DNA of 6,390 bases, from NCBI GenBank assembly GCA_020866945.1, contig JAJBVW010000213.1, forward strand, positions 1 to 6,390, written 5' to 3'. The translations under genes were made by a program, and so were the position numbers. The stretch is from Oscillospiraceae bacterium (lineage in GTDB: Bacteria > Bacillota > Clostridia > Oscillospirales > Oscillospiraceae). This document shows positions 1 to 5,395 of this stretch, in pieces (position 1 is the stretch's first letter; every line of letters starts with the position of its first letter). The notes under the pieces were generated by a model. The model saw nothing but the letters and a program-made list of their open reading frames with translations. It had not been told where the DNA came from and searched no databases.

Positions 1-192
1 GCGGTCAGGGTTGGTGATGGCCTGACGCTTTGCCACCTGGCCCACCATGCGCTCTCCATCCTTGGAGAAGACCACGACGGACGGTGTGGTGCGGGCGCCC
101 TCGGCGTTGGGGATAACGGTGGCCTCGCCGCCCTCCATAACGGCAACACAGCTGTTGGTGGTGCCTAAATCAATACCAATAATTTTACCCAT
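1..192 (-). CDS. dnaK: Chaperone protein DnaK (Hsp70), N-terminal 64 codons only
   Basis: ATP-dependent cytoplasmic chaperone that binds exposed hydrophobic segments of unfolded proteins, working with DnaJ and GrpE. Only the start of the nucleotide-binding domain is in the window; the gene runs off the left edge. Seen directly: the start MGKIIGIDLGTTNSC, which is the Hsp70 phosphate-1 loop (residues 4-15), then NAEGARTTPSVV (29-40) and VGQVAKRQAITNP (50-62), all near-invariant in bacterial DnaK. The ATG at 192 is preceded by AGGAGG 10 bases upstream of the start. It lies 88 bp after grpE in the same direction, so it is the third gene of the hrcA-grpE-dnaK operon and should share its CIRCE/HrcA control; dnaJ would be expected next, outside the window. 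Identity is essentially certain. Confidence 0.98.
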   Translation of the reverse strand, partial: MGKIIGIDLGTTNSCVAVMEGGEATVIPNAEGARTTPSVVVFSKDGERMVGQVAKRQAITNPDR

Positions 193-253
193 AATATTTT
201 TTCCTCCTATATATGAATCGTTTTTTTACAAGATGATGATAAGATATTTATAT

Positions 254-280
254 AAACCCGCCGGTACGGCAGGATGGTTT
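254..280 (-). other. Possible hairpin in the grpE-dnaK intergenic mRNA
   Basis: Directly after the grpE stop the transcript can form AAACC/GGTTT (276-280 with 254-258) enclosing a GC-rich inner stem GCCG/CGGC (267-270 with 260-263) and a three-base loop, with a four-base bulge between the stems. No run of U follows, so it is not a convincing terminator. It could be an mRNA processing or stability element that sets the grpE:dnaK ratio; that role is inference. Confidence 0.35.
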
Positions 281-880
281 TCAGTTCGCGACCTGCACCT
301 TGGCGAAGCGGATGACCCGGTCTCCCAGCATGAAGCCCTTTTCCAGCTCCATGACGATCTCTCCCTCGCCGTATTTCTCGTCCTCAACGTGCAGCAGCGC
401 CTCGTGGTAGGCGGGGTCAAATTTTTTGCCCACGGCCTCTATCTCCGTGACGCCCAGGCTGGTGAGAAGAGCTTTGAACTGGGTGAGGATGGCCTCCACC
501 CCCTTGCGGGTCTCCCCGTCCGTCTCGTTCTGGACGGCGCGGGCCAGGTTATCATACACCGGCAGAAACTTTGAAACCGTGTCGGCCCGGACATCGGCGT
601 AAATGTTTTCCCGCTCCTTCTGGCTGCGGCGGCGGTAATTGTCATATTCCGCCAGCATACGCATATACTTGTCGTTTGACTCGGCCAACTTCTTTTCCAG
701 CTCGTCGATTTTGGCCTTGGCCTTTGGCTTGACCTTCTCGCCCTTGTCCGGTTTTTCTGATGCCTCCGGGGTCTCCTGGGCCTCGTCCTCCGGGGCGGGC
801 TGCTCCGTCTGAGGGGCCTCCTCCTGAATGTCCGGCTGCTGCTCCGGCGTCTCCTGGGTCATATCGTCTTTATTGTTCAT
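281..880 (-). CDS. grpE: Nucleotide exchange factor GrpE
   Basis: Cytoplasmic homodimeric co-chaperone that releases ADP from DnaK and so allows substrate release. The 199 residues fall in the normal bacterial range. Residues 1-55 are an acidic, Gln/Pro/Glu-rich disordered leader; about 56-110 form the long dimerisation helix (KIDELEKKLAESNDKYMRML, then AEYDNYRRR, a GrpE hallmark); about 111-150 form the four-helix region (PVYDNLARAV). Residues 154-199 are the beta domain that contacts DnaK, carrying the GrpE signature FDPAYHEALL and ending GFMLGDRVIRFAKVQVA. The ATG at 880 has a GGAAGG purine-rich site upstream and overlaps the 3' end of hrcA by 11 bp, indicating translational coupling. Met7 is a less likely alternative start. 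Second gene of the CIRCE-controlled operon. Confidence 0.97.
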   Translation of the reverse strand: MNNKDDMTQETPEQQPDIQEEAPQTEQPAPEDEAQETPEASEKPDKGEKVKPKAKAKIDELEKKLAESNDKYMRMLAEYDNYRRRSQKERENIYADVRADTVSKFLPVYDNLARAVQNETDGETRKGVEAILTQFKALLTSLGVTEIEAVGKKFDPAYHEALLHVEDEKYGEGEIVMELEKGFMLGDRVIRFAKVQVAN

Positions 881-1976
881 GGGATTCCCTTCCTTCCGAT
901 TCGTTTCGCGCTGGTTCCTTCAGAACCAGTTTATTGTTTAAGCCCTCCGGGGCGTCCGTCCCGGCAAACAGGCGGCTCAGTCCGGCGGCGATGTAGCTCA
1001 GCTTGGCAGCCACGCTGGAATAGTCCATTCTGGTAGGGCCGACCACGCCGATATAGCCCCGCATACCGTCCCCCGCGTCATAGGAGGCCATGACCACGCT
1101 GGAATCCTTCAGCTCCTCCGCCAGGTTCTCCGGCCCTATCGTCACGCGCAGGCCCTCCCGTTCCTCCTGCATTTTCGGCAGGTCTGACAGGAGCCGGTCG
1201 CCGTCCGTGATGAAATTCATCAGGGCGTGGGCCTTGTCCGGGTCGCGAAACTCCGGCTGGCTCAAAAGCTGGGAGGCACCCGCCACCCGCACCGGGGCGG
1301 CCTTCTCCTGGGCCAGTATCTCCAGTGTAAAGGACGCCACCACAGCCACAAGTCCGTAGGTATCCCCCGCCGCCCGCTCCATGGAGCGGATAAGGCTGTC
1401 GGTAATCTCCTCCTCCGTCACGCCGACGAAGTTCGCGTTAAAGAGGGTGGAAAGGGTGGTGACTTGATCCTGATGGACGGAGAAGGGCAGGTGTACCAGC
1501 TTGTTTTTCACTGCGTTATCCGTCAGCAGGGCCACCACGATGAAGGTGTTCGCGTCCACATAGATGAAGTCGAACCGCTTCACGGCGGCGGGCGGCTTCA
1601 TCGCCAGGGCGTAGGCCGGGTACTGGGTCATGGAGCTGGTGAGCTGCCCCACCTCGCTCATGAGCTGCTCCAGCTGCTCTTCCTTTTTGGCGAGCTTGCC
1701 GTTGATGGTCTCCACCTCGGCCTCGGACAGCTTCTGCCGCTCCATCAGCTCGTTGACATACAGGCGATAGCCCGCCGGGGAGGGAATACGGCCCGCACTG
1801 GTGTGGGGCTGCTCCAGATAGCCCATGCTGGTCAGCTCCGCCATCTCATTTCGGATGGTCGCAGAGGAACAGCCAATCACCTCCGCCAGCGCCTTGGAGC
1901 CTACCGGCTCCGCCGTGGCGATATAGCTCTCCACCACAGTGGTAAGTATTTTCTTTTTCCGCTGGCTCAGTTCCAT
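870..1976 (-). CDS. hrcA: Heat-inducible transcription repressor HrcA
   Basis: DNA-binding repressor of class I heat-shock genes; it binds the CIRCE element and needs GroEL chaperoning for activity (family knowledge). The 368-residue protein starts MELSQRKKKILTTVVESYI, followed by a winged-helix domain (about 1-75) containing EPVGSKAL and CSSATIRNEMAELTSMGYLEQPHTSAGRIPS, the classic HrcA recognition and wing segment. The GAF-like dimerisation domain follows, with the late family motif VVGPTRMDY (312-320). After about residue 338 there is a roughly 30-residue charged tail beyond the usual end of the family. I chose ATG at 1976 because GAGG sits six bases upstream; an in-frame TTG at 1994 would add six residues (MPTRDD) but would put that site inside the gene. 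First gene of the operon, with its own CIRCE operator 35 bp upstream, hence autoregulated. Confidence 0.97.
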   Translation of the reverse strand: MELSQRKKKILTTVVESYIATAEPVGSKALAEVIGCSSATIRNEMAELTSMGYLEQPHTSAGRIPSPAGYRLYVNELMERQKLSEAEVETINGKLAKKEEQLEQLMSEVGQLTSSMTQYPAYALAMKPPAAVKRFDFIYVDANTFIVVALLTDNAVKNKLVHLPFSVHQDQVTTLSTLFNANFVGVTEEEITDSLIRSMERAAGDTYGLVAVVASFTLEILAQEKAAPVRVAGASQLLSQPEFRDPDKAHALMNFITDGDRLLSDLPKMQEEREGLRVTIGPENLAEELKDSSVVMASYDAGDGMRGYIGVVGPTRMDYSSVAAKLSYIAAGLSRLFAGTDAPEGLNNKLVLKEPARNESEGRESHEQ

Positions 1977-2010
1977 ATCGTCCCTCGTTGGCAATCAGTT
2001 CATGTGTCTG

Positions 2011-2037
2011 CTGGCACTCTTTGTCCTCGAGTGCTAA
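2011..2037 (-). promoter_or_regulatory. CIRCE operator (HrcA binding site)
   Basis: Read on the minus strand this is TTAGCACTC-N9-GAGTGCCAG. The consensus CIRCE is TTAGCACTC-N9-GAGTGCTAA, so the promoter-proximal arm is perfect and the distal arm has two changes at its outer end. The nine-base spacer is exact. It overlaps the last two bases of the -10 and the start region of the hrcA promoter, so HrcA bound here would block initiation; it also lies within the 5' leader ahead of hrcA. Confidence 0.96.
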
Positions 2038-2064
2038 TTTACCACACCTTTTATTATATGTCAA
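2036..2064 (-). promoter_or_regulatory. Promoter of the hrcA-grpE-dnaK operon
   Basis: On the minus strand a perfect -35 TTGACA (2064-2059) is followed by a 17-base spacer and a -10 TAAATT (2041-2036; four of six match). This is a housekeeping-sigma promoter, as expected for CIRCE-controlled class I heat-shock operons. A TATAAT within the spacer (2058-2053) lacks a properly placed -35 and is taken as incidental. Confidence 0.85.
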
Positions 2065-2085
2065 GGGGTCAAAACGTATTGTTGA

Positions 2086-2241
2086 CAATTTATTCAAAAA
2101 AATAGAGGGTGCCACAACCGATATGGAATCACCCTGGCTGCCGGCAAACCGATATTCGAGATGTTTTATCTGGCGGACGCCCACGGCCTGATTGCGGACT
2201 GCTACGGCAACCCACCTTACGAGTTCTTTATATTTTCTTGA
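2086..2241 (+). pseudogene. 3' remnant of a plus-strand gene, beginning with a hydrolase-like segment
   Basis: An open frame with no plausible start runs from after an in-frame TGA (2083-2085) to a TGA at 2239-2241. From 2113 it encodes HNRYGITLAA, identical to residues 29-38 of the alpha/beta hydrolase at the right edge; the DNA (2113-2142 against 6259-6288) matches at 26 of 30 positions and all four differences are third-position, silent changes. The next 32 codons include GKPIFEMFYLADAHG and ADCYGNPPYEFF, which I do not recognise and which differ from the hydrolase continuation (DLYEPKN). The frame ends just before a terminator hairpin, which fits a genuine gene end whose 5' part was lost. 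Upstream of 2113 the similarity stops and AT-rich promoter DNA of the dnaK operon begins. Best read as a chimeric gene scar; it could instead be a short tail of a single unknown gene that happens to share the segment. Confidence 0.55.
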
Positions 2242-2248
2242 ATACAAC

Positions 2249-2305
2249 AATGCCCATCAGAGAGATTTGCACTCTGATGGGCGTTATTATTATTATCATT
2301 TTGGT
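2249..2305. terminator. Strong, probably bidirectional intrinsic terminator
   Basis: GCCCATCAGAG (2252-2262) and CTCTGATGGGC (2272-2282) form a perfect 11-bp stem around a nine-base loop, extendable to 14 bp with one wobble. On the plus strand it is followed by a T-rich stretch (GTTATTATTATTATCATTTT) and lies 7 bp after the stop of the remnant gene. On the minus strand it lies 33 bp after the reductase stop and is followed by a weaker T-rich run (ATTGTTGTATT). It insulates the heat-shock operon promoter from reductase transcription. Confidence 0.85.
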
Positions 2306-2315
2306 AGATGCTATT

Positions 2316-3173
2316 CTAACGATTCTTCCGTTCTTCCACAAGTCCTGCAAACCATTCCACAATGGCCGGATCATAATGCGAGAAGAACGAGCTTTCCTTC
2401 TTGTCAAGTCCTGCCATAACAGCCATGTCCTCATCCGTCAGAGTGAAGTCGAAAACATCGAAGTTTTCCACCATGCGCTCATAATGCGTGGATTTTGGTA
2501 TTGCAACGACACCTCTCTGTATGTGCCAGCGCAGGATGACCTGTGCCACGGACTTATGATATTTCTCTCCGATAGCGGCAATTGCCGGATTGCTGAACAT
2601 ATTTCCACGGCCCTCGCCAAAAGGAGCCCACGCTTCAATCTGGACGCCATACTTATCCATGTACTCCTTTGCAATTACCTGCTGATTAAACGGATGTGTT
2701 TCTACTTGGTTTACCATCGGGCGGATGCGGGCAAATGACGCTATATCAATCAGCCGGTCGGGATAAAAATTCGACACGCCGATTGCCCTGATTTTTCCCT
2801 GCTCATATAATTCTTCCAAAGCTCTCCATGCTCCATAGTAATCAGAGAAGGGCTGATGCAGAAGGCACAGGTCAAGATAATCTGTCTGTAGCTTGCGCAT
2901 GGACTCCAGCACCGACTCCTTTGCTGCTTCATATCCATAATGTTCAATCCACACCTTTGTGGTCAGAAAAATATCCTCACGGGGGATTCCTGACTTTTTT
3001 AGGGCAGAACCGACCTCCTCTTCGTTAAAATAGCTCTGCGCCGTATCGATGGAGCGGTAGCCGACGGAAATCGCATCCAACACACAGCGCTCCGTTTCTT
3101 CCGGCGGCGTCTGATAAACGCCATACCCCAGCTGGGGCATTTTTACCCCATTATTCAGCGTCACATAATTCAT
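2316..3173 (-). CDS. Aldo/keto reductase (AKR superfamily, 2,5-diketo-gluconate reductase-like)
   Basis: Cytoplasmic NADPH-dependent oxidoreductase that reduces aldehydes or ketones to alcohols; the natural substrate cannot be told from sequence. The 285 residues match the short prokaryotic AKR length. Seen: the opening LNNGVKMPQLGYGVYQ, then the catalytic tetrad Asp43 and Tyr48 (SIDTAQSYFNEEEVG), Lys73 (LTTKVW) and His106 (CLLHQP), and in the C-terminal part the cofactor-binding segment AIPKSTHYERMVENFDVFDF. HQP replaces the more usual HWP after the catalytic His. I chose ATG at 3173 because AGGAGG lies seven bases upstream; a TTG at 3194 would place that site inside the gene. It is transcribed away from the first lysR gene, the usual arrangement for a LysR target. 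Confidence 0.93.
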   Translation of the reverse strand: MNYVTLNNGVKMPQLGYGVYQTPPEETERCVLDAISVGYRSIDTAQSYFNEEEVGSALKKSGIPREDIFLTTKVWIEHYGYEAAKESVLESMRKLQTDYLDLCLLHQPFSDYYGAWRALEELYEQGKIRAIGVSNFYPDRLIDIASFARIRPMVNQVETHPFNQQVIAKEYMDKYGVQIEAWAPFGEGRGNMFSNPAIAAIGEKYHKSVAQVILRWHIQRGVVAIPKSTHYERMVENFDVFDFTLTDEDMAVMAGLDKKESSFFSHYDPAIVEWFAGLVEERKNR

Positions 3174-3216
3174 AATGTTTCCTCCTGTCAGCAAGTCGGA
3201 TTGGTTTACAATTCAG

Positions 3217-3245
3217 AGTTTACAGCAGAAGAAAAAGATTGTAAA
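3217..3245 (-). promoter_or_regulatory. Promoter of the aldo/keto reductase gene
   Basis: On the minus strand TTTACA (3245-3240), a 17-base spacer and TAAACT (3222-3217). Predicted start near 3210, giving a leader of about 35-40 bases before the ATG at 3173. It occupies almost the same DNA as the oppositely directed lysR promoter. Confidence 0.6.
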
Positions 3246-3247
3246 AT
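3219..3247 (+). promoter_or_regulatory. Promoter of the first lysR gene
   Basis: TTTACA (3219-3224), a 17-base spacer and TAAAAT (3242-3247) give a good housekeeping-sigma promoter, with a start expected near 3254 and a leader of about 55 bases. The -35 here overlaps the -10 of the reductase promoter and the reverse. A further TTTACA lies 14 bp upstream at 3205-3210. Confidence 0.6.
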
Positions 3248-3264
3248 AGCAATACCGAAATCTT

Positions 3265-3283
3265 CTATTCACGCGATGAATAG
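3265..3283 (+). promoter_or_regulatory. LysR-box-like palindrome ahead of the first lysR gene
   Basis: CTATTCA-CGCGA-TGAATAG is a perfect seven-base inverted repeat with a five-base spacer. It contains a T-N11-A pair (3268 and 3280), the LysR-box pattern. It lies about 10-30 bp downstream of the predicted lysR start, where bound regulator would repress its own gene. The site is clear; the bound protein is inferred. Confidence 0.55.
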
Positions 3284-3308
3284 TATGGAATCATGAGGAG
3301 CGCAAGTT

Positions 3309-4160
3309 ATGCTGAATCTGTACGAGCTGGAGCAGCTGGCCGCCTTTGCGCGGTACGGCACGTTATCAAAGACGGCGGAGGAACTGCATATATCTCAGCC
3401 CACACTGACTCGCACCATGCAGCATCTGGAGGAGGCATTTGGTGTGTCCTTGTTCGTGCATGGAAAAAACCGTCTCACGCTCAATGAAACCGGCAAGAAA
3501 GCGGTAGAATACGCCAATGCGCTCCTGTCAGACGCTGAGGACGCCGTCCGCCAGGTGCGCCAGTTTGACACAAGCCGGCGCACGATTTTGGTGGAATCCT
3601 GCGCTCCGGCTCCGCTTTGGAGCCTTCTGCCAGCGCTTTCGGAACGATTCCCTAATAAAACGATTTCCTCCCGGCTCACGGAAATCGCTCTGATTCCAAG
3701 CCGGGTAAGGGATAAGTCCTGCGAAATCGGCATACTGCCTTACCCGACAGAGGCCGGCGACCTCGCGTGCATACCCTTTATCTGGGAAGATCTGTCTGTC
3801 TGCCTCCCGCCGGAGCACGAGCTGGCAGCGCTTCCCTCCCTAACGCTGGCAGCGCTCAACGGCTATAACTGCCTGCTGAAATCGGATATTGGCTTCTGGA
3901 GCGATTTGTGCCATAAAAGGATGCCGGCGTCCCGGTTTCTGGTACAGACGGATGATTTCGACTTCCGGGAACTGGCACGCACCTCTACGCTCCCCTATTT
4001 CGTCACCAACCTTGCCACTGACGCGGACTTTGTAAAGGGGCGAGTGATTGTTCCAATCGAAGACTCCGAGGCCAACGTCACCTTCCACATGGCTTTTCGG
4101 AAGGAAAATTCTGACTACCGAAGCATTGCAGAGCGTATCGCCCGGAACCACAACATTTGA
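3309..4160 (+). CDS. LysR-family transcriptional regulator (first of two)
   Basis: Cytoplasmic DNA-binding regulator, normally a tetramer responding to a small molecule. Of 283 residues, about 2-60 are the LysR winged helix-turn-helix (LEQLAAFARYGTLSKTAEEL, then HISQPTLTRTMQHLEEAFGVSLF), followed by the linker helix (about 62-88) and a periplasmic-binding-like effector domain from about 91 (ILVESCAPAPLWSLLPALSERFP; SCEIGILPYP). It is slightly short for the family, with a compact effector domain. ATG at 3309 follows GAGGAG with eight bases between. It diverges from the aldo/keto reductase, which is its most likely target, and is followed 46 bp later by a second LysR gene, so the two are probably cotranscribed. 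Ligand unknown. Confidence 0.93.
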   Translation: MLNLYELEQLAAFARYGTLSKTAEELHISQPTLTRTMQHLEEAFGVSLFVHGKNRLTLNETGKKAVEYANALLSDAEDAVRQVRQFDTSRRTILVESCAPAPLWSLLPALSERFPNKTISSRLTEIALIPSRVRDKSCEIGILPYPTEAGDLACIPFIWEDLSVCLPPEHELAALPSLTLAALNGYNCLLKSDIGFWSDLCHKRMPASRFLVQTDDFDFRELARTSTLPYFVTNLATDADFVKGRVIVPIEDSEANVTFHMAFRKENSDYRSIAERIARNHNI

Positions 4161-4206
4161 AGTCGGTCGTCTATGACGCCCTATCATTTTAATCGGAGGA
4201 TTCAGC

Positions 4207-5112
4207 ATGGAAATTCGTGTACTTCGTTATTTCCTCACAGTGGCCCGTGAGGGAGGTATCAACAGAGCGGCAGAAATTTTGCATATCACACAGCCGACCT
4301 TAAGCAGACAGCTTGCAAGGCTGGAGGACGAGATCGGCGTGAAGCTTTTTGAGCGGGGAGCCAGAAAAATCACCCTGACAAACGAGGGAATGCTGCTGCG
4401 CCGCAGGGCGGAGGAAATTCTCTCTCTAGTGGACAAGACCCAGCGGGAGCTGATTGAGCAGGATGAACAGATAGAGGGAAGGATAACCATCGGATGCGGC
4501 GAGATGGCCGCTGTCAGACGGTTGCCCCAAATCATCAAAAGCTTTCATGAAAAATACCCTCTGGTCACCTATGATATTTTTACCGCAACTGCGGACATCG
4601 TAAAGGAGCAGATGGAAAAGGGCCTGGTAGACATCGGCATTCTCATGGAACCGATTGATATTGAGAAATTTGATTTTATCCGCCTCAAGCACCAGGAGCG
4701 CTGGGTCGTTCTGATGCGCCCGGATGATCCTCTTGCCGAAAAAGAGACGGTCTGCGCAAAAGACCTGGAAGGCAAACCCCTAATTCTTCCATCGCGAGCC
4801 AATGTCCGCAATGAGCTTGCGAACTGGTTTGGCGATATGTTTTCAGCGTCACAGGTGTTGTTCACAAGCAATCTCGCCACAAACGGCGCTCTTATGGTTC
4901 AGGCTGCTCTTGGATATTCTATTGTAATCGAAGGCGCTATTCCCTTCTGGGATAGAGAAAAAATTGCCAGCCGACCCCTCTGCCCTGAAATTACGTCCGA
5001 CAGCGTATACGCATGGAAACGAAGCCAGCCGCTCACTGCGGCGGTTGAGAGGTTTATAGAACAAATTCAATGCTTTTCAGGCATAACATATGAACAGAAA
5101 CTAAGTATTTGA
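4207..5112 (+). CDS. LysR-family transcriptional regulator (second of two)
   Basis: A full-length (301 residue) LysR regulator. The winged helix-turn-helix spans about 1-60 (MEIRVLRYFLTVAREGGINR, AAEILHITQPTLSRQLARLEDEIG, VKLFERG), the linker helix about 61-88, and the effector domain about 92-290 with the usual ITIGCGEMAAVRRLPQIIK start and DIGILMEP hinge segment. It is clearly different from the regulator just upstream, so this is not a recent tandem duplication. GGAGGA lies six bases before the ATG. No good promoter was seen in the 46-bp gap, so readthrough from the first lysR is likely. It sits just upstream of the small MerR-like/CMD-cupin/hydrolase operon, whose -35 box overlaps this gene's stop codon, which makes that operon a plausible target. 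Confidence 0.95.
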   Translation: MEIRVLRYFLTVAREGGINRAAEILHITQPTLSRQLARLEDEIGVKLFERGARKITLTNEGMLLRRRAEEILSLVDKTQRELIEQDEQIEGRITIGCGEMAAVRRLPQIIKSFHEKYPLVTYDIFTATADIVKEQMEKGLVDIGILMEPIDIEKFDFIRLKHQERWVVLMRPDDPLAEKETVCAKDLEGKPLILPSRANVRNELANWFGDMFSASQVLFTSNLATNGALMVQAALGYSIVIEGAIPFWDREKIASRPLCPEITSDSVYAWKRSQPLTAAVERFIEQIQCFSGITYEQKLSI

Positions 5113-5137
5113 TATTCATACAACGCAGAATTATAAT
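5109..5137 (+). promoter_or_regulatory. Promoter of the MerR-like/CMD-cupin/hydrolase operon, with spacer dyad
   Basis: TTGATA (5109-5114), a 17-base spacer and a perfect TATAAT (5132-5137). The -35 overlaps the stop codon of the second lysR. The spacer is nearly filled by a dyad, ATTC (5114-5117) and GAAT (5128-5131) ten bases apart, a position where MerR-type or LysR-type regulators act. The promoter call is strong by sequence; the regulator is inferred. Confidence 0.75.
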
Positions 5138-5183
5138 ATGGGTATGGAAAAGGCACGGCAAGTACGTACTCCATACCCGTATT
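5135..5183 (+). promoter_or_regulatory. Long interrupted inverted repeat over the operon start site
   Basis: GGGTATGGA (5140-5148) and TCCATACCC (5170-5178) are a perfect nine-base inverted repeat 21 bases apart, extendable to 14 bp (AATATGGGTATGGA against TCCATACCCGTATT) with one G-T mismatch. The left arm begins inside the TATAAT box and crosses the expected start near 5144, so a complete hairpin would form only in readthrough RNA from lysR. Followed by only four T bases, it could be a weak terminator for lysR or, more likely, an operator for a dimeric regulator bound at two sites about three helical turns apart. Confidence 0.6.
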
Positions 5184-5199
5184 TTGCAGGGGGATACCT

Positions 5200-5370
5200 A
5201 TGACTATTACGGAGATCGCAGCGATGACTGAAGCTGGACAAAAATCGACAGAGGAAAAACTTCATATTTTAAAGAAAATCAGAGCAGAACTAATGGAAGA
5301 GCTGCACTGCCAGCAGCAGCTGCTAGACCAGGTCGATTATATGATTTATGCGCTGAAAACAGGAAAATAA
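5200..5370 (+). CDS. 56-residue MerR-like C-terminal coiled-coil protein without DNA-binding domain
   Basis: A short gene with a good ribosome binding site (AGGGGG, six bases before ATG). The product begins MTITEIAAMTEAGQKSTEEK and continues with a coiled coil (LHILKKIRAELMEEL, then LLDQVDYMIYALK). This matches the C-terminal part of MerR-family regulators, where a short 'G..T..E+L.IL' segment leads into the antiparallel dimerisation helix ending in '.LD..I.YY'. The whole N-terminal winged helix (about 70-80 residues) is absent. The first seven residues (MTITEIA) also resemble a MerR N-terminus, so an internal deletion joining start and end of a MerR gene is possible. It is the first gene of an operon, 25 bp ahead of the CMD-cupin gene, and has its own promoter. 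It may be a degraded regulator kept as a leader, or a small protein that forms heterodimers with a full MerR regulator; function is not established. Confidence 0.7.
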   Translation: MTITEIAAMTEAGQKSTEEKLHILKKIRAELMEELHCQQQLLDQVDYMIYALKTGK

Positions 5371-5395
5371 TAACCAGACGGAATGGAGGTTCACG

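Noticed and set aside
193..253. Separate promoter for dnaK
   Set aside because: The AT-rich leader contains TTGTAA- and TATA-like strings but none with acceptable spacing; cotranscription from the hrcA promoter explains dnaK.
47..574. Plus-strand open frame of 175 codons
   Set aside because: Antisense to dnaK and grpE, both confidently identified; no motif of its own.
1227..2105. Plus-strand open frame of 292 codons
   Set aside because: Antisense to hrcA and running across its promoter and CIRCE element; His/Gly/Leu/Arg-rich composition typical of a shadow frame.
2116..2155. Nine-base direct repeat AACCGATAT (2116-2124 and 2147-2155) as a target-site duplication
   Set aside because: The 22 bases between the copies are coding-like and hold no insertion element; the first copy is explained by the hydrolase match, so the repeat is probably chance.
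2109..2738. Plus-strand open frame of 209 codons
   Set aside because: Uses a different frame from the gene remnant, reads through the terminator hairpin and then antisense to the aldo/keto reductase; no domain recognised.
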